Source: Candidatus Thorarchaeota archaeon SMTZ1-83
GTDB taxonomy: Archaea > Asgardarchaeota > Thorarchaeia > Thorarchaeales > Thorarchaeaceae
NCBI GenBank assembly: GCA_001563325.1
Contig: LRSK01000059.1
Location: 1 to 54,843, forward strand
Direction of reading: 5' to 3'
DNA length: 54,843 nucleotides
Part shown: positions 51,457-54,843 of the stretch, piece by piece
Layout: every line of letters starts with the position of its first letter
How positions within the stretch are numbered: the first letter of the stretch is position 1
The notes under the pieces: model-generated
Database searches by the model: none
The model's input: only the letters and a program-made list of their open reading frames with translations
What the model was told of the DNA's origin: nothing
Program-made: the position numbers and the translations under genes

Positions 51457-51686
51457 CCAGAGAACTTCCCTCTCGTGATGTGTCGAATCTCATTAATCAA
51501 TATACGCAGGTCTGTTCTTAGTGTCACTTCAGTTTCTTCCATCTTCCCTTCAAGCAACTGGATTGTTTCACTAATAGTGTGACCACAACCTGTGAGTTCC
51601 TGCACAAGAGAGCGTATCGAATCCAGATTAGCTAGGTGTCCTGCAATGTTCTCAAAGGCAAGAAGAAGTGTTTCATCAGAACTCAT
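51453..51686 (-). CDS. 77-aa predicted coiled-coil protein upstream of helicase
   Basis: MSSDETLLLAFENIAGHLAN followed by heptad-like segments LDSIRSLVQELTG and LLEGKMEETEVTLRTDLRIL. Almost wholly helical. Its stop overlaps the helicase ATG (ATGA), so the two are translationally coupled. It may be a small partner of the helicase; this is inference from position. Confidence 0.75.
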   Translation of the reverse strand: MSSDETLLLAFENIAGHLANLDSIRSLVQELTGCGHTISETIQLLEGKMEETEVTLRTDLRILINEIRHITRGKFSG

Positions 51687-51707
51687 CGGGGCCGCACTCT
51701 CATATCA

Positions 51708-51821
51708 CTACTCATCTTCTTCCTCGCCCCAAACCGAGTAGGCAAGAATCAGCATGAGGGCTACAATGCCCATGGCCATGAGCATAAGAGACAAGATTGA
51801 CTCCATGAGTTCGATCTGCAT
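51708..51821 (-). CDS. 37-aa single-span membrane microprotein
   Basis: ATG 51821 to TAG 51708, MQIELMESILSLMLMAMGIV, continuing hydrophobic to LAYSVW and ending GEEEDE. One membrane helix of about 23 residues with an acidic cytosolic-type tail. A clear TATA box, TTATAAG (51857-51849 on the minus strand), sits about 30 bases upstream of the ATG, giving a nearly leaderless message. No family is recognised. Confidence 0.6.
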   Translation of the reverse strand: MQIELMESILSLMLMAMGIVALMLILAYSVWGEEEDE

Positions 51822-51882
51822 AGAAATCCCGCGTTCTCGGATTGACCGCACTTATAACAATTGCTGAATATCGAGTCTTGCA

Positions 51883-52137
51883 CTAGGCAGTTTGAGCGCT
51901 ACGGCTCTCGTAGAACCTATCTATGAAGGCACCGTAGATGTCAACTGCTTCTGTCAGTGGATTCACTTCATCTACGACCATCTCCAATCCACAAGAACCA
52001 CACTTGACACCAGCAATCCCATCACTGCGATTCAGTTCAATCTTGATTGATGTATTGCCGCAACTAGGACACGGATACACGTCTGGGATCCGTTTCTGAG
52101 GTCGTCGCCGTACTTTCTGTCGTCGTCGTCTTCCCAC
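51883..52137 (-). CDS. Elf1-like transcription elongation factor (zinc ribbon)
   Basis: 84 residues. A basic N-terminus MGRRRRQKVRRRPQKRIPDV is followed by a C4 zinc ribbon, YPCPSCGNTSIKIELNRSDG and VKCGSCGLEM, then NPLTEAVDIYGAFIDRFYE, which matches the Elf1 ending PIDVYSDWID. Elf1 travels with RNA polymerase II on chromatin in eukaryotes; archaeal homologues are found in several lineages including Asgards. Monocistronic, divergent from the winged-helix gene. Confidence 0.92.
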   Translation of the reverse strand: MGRRRRQKVRRRPQKRIPDVYPCPSCGNTSIKIELNRSDGIAGVKCGSCGLEMVVDEVNPLTEAVDIYGAFIDRFYESRSAQTA

Positions 52138-52294
52138 AATCGTTCACCTCTGCCTATTACCCACAATGAGGGCAGGTGGTCCCCATAGAATGAGCGGGCT
52201 GCACCCTGATAGAATTCATTTAAGGATTATGATGGGTCTAGGATGACCACCAATCAAAGCCTTCTTATTGAATCCCGCACCGCAGCCCAACACG

Positions 52295-52534
52295 ATGTCA
52301 GACCTCTCAAGAAACGCTCAATGCGTGTTGAACATTCTACAGAATGCGACCAATCCACTGACAACATCCGAGATTCTCGAGATTGCTCGTAGTGATGAGT
52401 ATGCTGATGTATGTCAAGACTGTGCGGGCGGCGACACTTTCATTGTTGCGGCACGGCAGCTAGTGGACAAGGGTCTGATCAGCAAGGCTCTAGAGAAGGG
52501 CGGATATCGCTGGGAACTAGTGAGAGGCGATTGA
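52295..52534 (+). CDS. Small winged-helix-like protein, 79 aa
   Basis: From ATG 52295 (MSDLSRNAQCVLNILQNATN); the frame is open to 52268. The pattern NAQCVLNILQNATNPLTTSE, AARQLVDKGLISKALEKGG and YRWELV fits a single winged-helix domain with a C-x-x-C (VCQDCAGGD) insertion that could bind metal. A TATA-like ATTTAAGG is about 80 bases upstream. It ends 5 bases before the cysteine desulfurase start, so co-transcription is likely; it could regulate that gene. Confidence 0.72.
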   Translation: MSDLSRNAQCVLNILQNATNPLTTSEILEIARSDEYADVCQDCAGGDTFIVAARQLVDKGLISKALEKGGYRWELVRGD

Positions 52535-52539
52535 TTGGA

Positions 52540-53772
52540 ATGCTTGATGTAAGAGCTGACTTCCCGGTCCTGAATCGCAAGATCAATGGACGTTCCATTG
52601 TGTATCTTGATAGTGCTTGCATGGCCCTCAAACCAATAGAAGTGGTTCAGGCCATGAATGAGTACTACGAGAGATATCCCGCTTGTGGTGGGCGCAGCAT
52701 CCACACACTGGGCGAAGAAGCGTCAAATGCCTACACTGCGTCCAGAGAGAAGTTTGCGCGGTTTCTGAATGCAGCACATGCCGCTGAGTGTATCTGGACG
52801 CGAAATGCCACAGAATCTCTCAACATGGTTGCATCTTCACTGAAACTCCCAAAGGATGCGAAGATTGTCACTTCCACACTGGAACACCATAGTGGCTCGC
52901 TTCCATTTGTAGAGCGTGCTCGACGCGATGGCTTGAAGATTGAGATAGTTGAGGCAAAAATGGATGGCACATTCGACATTGAGGACTGGAAAGAAGCAAT
53001 CGATAGTAGCACTCGTTTAGTATCAATCGTGCACTCTTCGAATGTCACAGGCACCGTTGCACCTCTTGACGAAATCATCGAGATTGCCCACGACCGAGGT
53101 GCCTTGGTAACGTCTGATGACGCACAATATGCGCCGCATCATCCTCTGGACGTACAGAAGCTGGACGTTGATTTCTCTGCAATATCAGCTCACAAGATGT
53201 GTGGTCCGACGGGAATGGGGGTTCTTTACGGGAAGCTGGAACATCTAGAGGCCATGGACATGTTCTTGGTCGGAGGCGATACCGTGTCTGATGTTCGCTA
53301 TATGAACGGACAGATACTCCCCGAATACCTGCCGCCCCCTGAGAAATTTGAAGCTGGACTACAGAACTATGCAGGAGCTATTGGTGCAGGGACGGCAGCC
53401 GAGTACCTAACACGGATTGGAATGAATAAGATTGAGAAACACGAGAGATCTCTTCTGGAGGTAGCTCTCAAGAATCTCAAAGACATGGACCATGTCAAGA
53501 TTGTGGGGACCGACGATATCAACATCAAAACAGGGCTTGTTGCTTTCACCGTGGACTGCGTGGAGGCCGCTCACGATGTTGCTGCATTTCTAAACGACCA
53601 GTATTCTGTTATGGTGAGAAGTGGCTGGCACTGTGTTGGACCTTTCCATTATCAATTGGGCATCAAACCCACTGTGGGAACGGCCAGGGCCAGTTTCTAC
53701 TTATACAACAATCTCGATGACGTTGAGAGGTTCTTGGAGGGAATGCGTGCCCTCATCGAGGCCACATCGTGA
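52540..53772 (+). CDS. sufS: Cysteine desulfurase, SufS-like (class V aminotransferase)
   Basis: 410 residues from ATG 52540 (MLDVRADFPVLNRKINGRSI). PLP-enzyme features: ECIWTRNATESLNMVASSL, TSTLEHHSGSLPFVERA, TSDDAQYAPHHPLDV and the Schiff-base lysine in SAISAHKMCGPTGMGVLYG. The persulfide cysteine is in VRSGWHCVGPFHY, the SufS/CsdA-type active loop. It mobilises sulfur from cysteine for Fe-S clusters, which several enzymes here need (aconitase X, RpoD). No SufBCD lies in the window. Convergent with the RPA-like gene, 8 bases apart. Confidence 0.95.
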   Translation: MLDVRADFPVLNRKINGRSIVYLDSACMALKPIEVVQAMNEYYERYPACGGRSIHTLGEEASNAYTASREKFARFLNAAHAAECIWTRNATESLNMVASSLKLPKDAKIVTSTLEHHSGSLPFVERARRDGLKIEIVEAKMDGTFDIEDWKEAIDSSTRLVSIVHSSNVTGTVAPLDEIIEIAHDRGALVTSDDAQYAPHHPLDVQKLDVDFSAISAHKMCGPTGMGVLYGKLEHLEAMDMFLVGGDTVSDVRYMNGQILPEYLPPPEKFEAGLQNYAGAIGAGTAAEYLTRIGMNKIEKHERSLLEVALKNLKDMDHVKIVGTDDINIKTGLVAFTVDCVEAAHDVAAFLNDQYSVMVRSGWHCVGPFHYQLGIKPTVGTARASFYLYNNLDDVERFLEGMRALIEATS

Positions 53773-53780
53773 TGCAGATA

Positions 53781-54572
53781 CTACCGTATTAGTTCATCAA
53801 TGCGCTCCCTTTCGCGCTTGCTTACCTCGACAAGATCCGGGAAGGCTAGTCCACTGGCCGCAATCTCCATAGAATCCCTGAACTTGGAAACACGGCCTCG
53901 TACAGAAACATACTTTCCAAGTATTCTGTCCGAATTCCTTTCAAGAGGCTCCAGATTGTTTCCAGACTTTGTGATTAGTTCATGTGCCTCTTCGGCTGTC
54001 ATTCCCAGTAGCTCCTCTCCAGTTTCACCGAACAGAGTAGCCCTTATAGAGCCAGACCCATCATCAACGGTTATCTTGTACAACATCCTGTACTCAGGTT
54101 CTTTGACATCACCACACACGCTACAAGTGAACCTGCCACCCTCCTCCTCCACCTTCTTCCGGCAGCTTGGACACGCTGGATACACAGGACTTGCCTGAGT
54201 AGCTCCCATCACGATTCCGGAAACTTCTACGCTCTTACCCTCGTTGCTCTCATCAATCTCCCTTATTCTCACAAGTCCTGCGGCCTGCGATCTTGACTCT
54301 ACAGACAAATCTGAGAGGTCCAGCTGTTCCAAAGGAGAGCCTTTCGGATTGATCTCAATCTCTGCTCTGCGGCCCAAGTGTACCTCCACTCCACCTCTAA
54401 AGCCTTCCTTCGCGTAGGCATGGGTGACGCTGACCACATCTCCCTCCTGAAGGTCCTTTATCCTGTCTACGTCCTCATTCCAGAAGGTCAGTCGAATCTG
54501 TGCAGACTCGTCAGCGACTATGATGTTCTGGACTCTACCCTCTCCTCCATCCTTGTCCTGGGCCGGATGCAC
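53781..54572 (-). CDS. RPA-like single-stranded DNA-binding protein, C-terminal part
   Basis: 263 codons to the first in-frame Met, MHPAQDKDGGEGRVQNIIVA, although the true N-terminus probably lies further right. An OB fold is evident in GRVQNIIVADESAQIRLTFW, EGDVVSVTHAYAKEGFRGGV and LGRRAEIEINPKGSP. A second OB region contains a zinc ribbon, YPACPSCRKKVEEEGGRFTC SVCG, as in the large subunit of archaeal/eukaryal RPA. It binds single-stranded DNA in replication and repair. The OB module just upstream (54598-54843) reads in another frame, so either a frameshift or separate genes exist. Confidence 0.88.
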   Translation of the reverse strand: MHPAQDKDGGEGRVQNIIVADESAQIRLTFWNEDVDRIKDLQEGDVVSVTHAYAKEGFRGGVEVHLGRRAEIEINPKGSPLEQLDLSDLSVESRSQAAGLVRIREIDESNEGKSVEVSGIVMGATQASPVYPACPSCRKKVEEEGGRFTCSVCGDVKEPEYRMLYKITVDDGSGSIRATLFGETGEELLGMTAEEAHELITKSGNNLEPLERNSDRILGKYVSVRGRVSKFRDSMEIAASGLAFPDLVEVSKRERERIDELIR

Positions 54573-54843
54573 CCAGACTTGGCACTGATGCTAGGTCTGA
54601 AAGGTCGAGTTTCTTCAGTGGAGACCCTCTAGGATTGATCTTGATCTCAGCCTTGCGACCCACATGGACTTCCACTCCGCCTCTAAAGCCCTCTTTCGCG
54701 TAGGCATGGGTGACGCTGACCACATCTCCCTCGTGAAGGTCCTTTATCTTGTCTACGTCCTCATTCCAGAAGGTCAGTCGAATCTGTGCAGACTCGTCAG
54801 CGACTATGATGTTCTGGACTCTACCCTCTCCTCCATCCTTGTC
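54311..54843. repeat. Tandem duplication of an OB-fold coding unit, period 286 bases
   Basis: 54311-54557 and 54597-54843 align without gaps at an offset of 286. The stretch corresponding to 54411-54557 and 54697-54843 is almost identical, with about two mismatches in 147 bases, while the first part has diverged more. The uneven identity suggests recent gene conversion or a very recent partial duplication. The second copy is cut by the window end. Confidence 0.88.
54535..54843 (-). CDS. RPA-like OB module, N-terminus beyond window, frame-disrupted end
   Basis: The minus-strand frame entering at 54843 reads DKDGGEGRVQNIIVADESAQ, then the complete OB motif through EGDVVSVTHAYAKEGFRGGV and LKKLDLSDLA, and stops at TAG 54537-54535 after ASGPGQGWRRG. 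It is nearly identical to the module at 54311-54557 but in a different frame, because the repeat period is 286 bases. The gene is likely the upstream part of a multi-OB RPA-like protein interrupted by a one-base shift, or a tandem partial copy. Confidence 0.7.
   Translation of the reverse strand, partial: DKDGGEGRVQNIIVADESAQIRLTFWNEDVDKIKDLHEGDVVSVTHAYAKEGFRGGVEVHVGRKAEIKINPRGSPLKKLDLSDLASVPSLGASGPGQGWRRG

Overview
The window reads as a chromosomal segment of an archaeon, most likely an Asgard archaeon. Archaeal markers: split RNA polymerase large subunits (rpoB, rpoA1, rpoA2), RpoD and RpoN, the archaeal ribosomal proteins L30e, L7Ae, L18e, L24e and S28e, aIF5B, glycerol-1-phosphate dehydrogenase (archaeal ether lipids), TATA-box promoters, an archaeal 7S SRP RNA, and tRNAs with bulge-helix-bulge introns. 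Asgard leanings: an Arf-like small GTPase (35645-36157), an Elf1-type elongation factor, a Yip1-family membrane protein and an RPA-like multi-OB protein. The lineage call is inference from gene content; the domain call (Archaea) is firm.

Layout. 1-5000: accessory genes (partial membrane protein, a Cys-motif protein, an SDR with altered catalytic residues, an SIS sugar-isomerase-like protein, an alpha/beta hydrolase). 5084-6218: an RNA region with a tRNA-Asp interrupted by three introns of 30 nt each, a compactly folded stretch of unknown identity, and a tRNA-Lys with an unusual intron. 6376-16700: transcription/translation block rpoB-rpoA1-rpoA2-L30e-nusA, a 57-aa membrane protein, then S12-S7. 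16823-24113: a block of about 7.5 kb of accessory genes separating S7 from EF-1A (24273-25604), which normally follow each other in Archaea. 25727-30308: Zn-ribbon membrane protein, two tiny ORFs coupled to an MFS exporter, tRNA-Ser and a ClC channel. 30507-30822: SRP RNA on the minus strand. 30876-34311: aIF5B, L24e, S28e, L7Ae on the minus strand with ndk inverted among them. 34452-36157: G1P dehydrogenase and the small GTPase. 36335-39240: rpoD-L18e-L13-S9-rpoN-S2 operon. 39243-43086: a complete cluster for the archaeal (phosphomevalonate dehydratase) mevalonate route. 43228-46388: C5 DNA methyltransferase, SPOUT-like protein, SAM methyltransferase, tRNA-Pro, phosphoesterase. 46445-51821: SWIM protein, exported anchored protein, EngB GTPase, Lhr-type helicase and two small proteins. 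51883-54843: Elf1, winged-helix protein, SufS-type cysteine desulfurase, and an RPA-like protein whose tandem OB modules are out of frame with one another at the window edge.

How the parts fit. Most of the window is housekeeping: polymerase, ribosome, translation factors and tRNAs, plus the two archaeal lipid steps (G1P backbone and isoprenoid precursor). The accessory block between S7 and EF-1A carries two of three copies of a short intergenic repeat (CTAGTAAAATC-N-TCCGCG); the third lies just past EF-1A. The most unusual items are the triple-intron tRNA-Asp, that repeat, the two micro-ORFs coupled to the MFS gene, the structured rpoD leader with two competing pairing partners, the Lys/Ala/Glu-rich N-terminal tail on S7, and the frame-disrupted SH3 and RPA-like genes. 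No CRISPR array, insertion sequence or prophage was seen.
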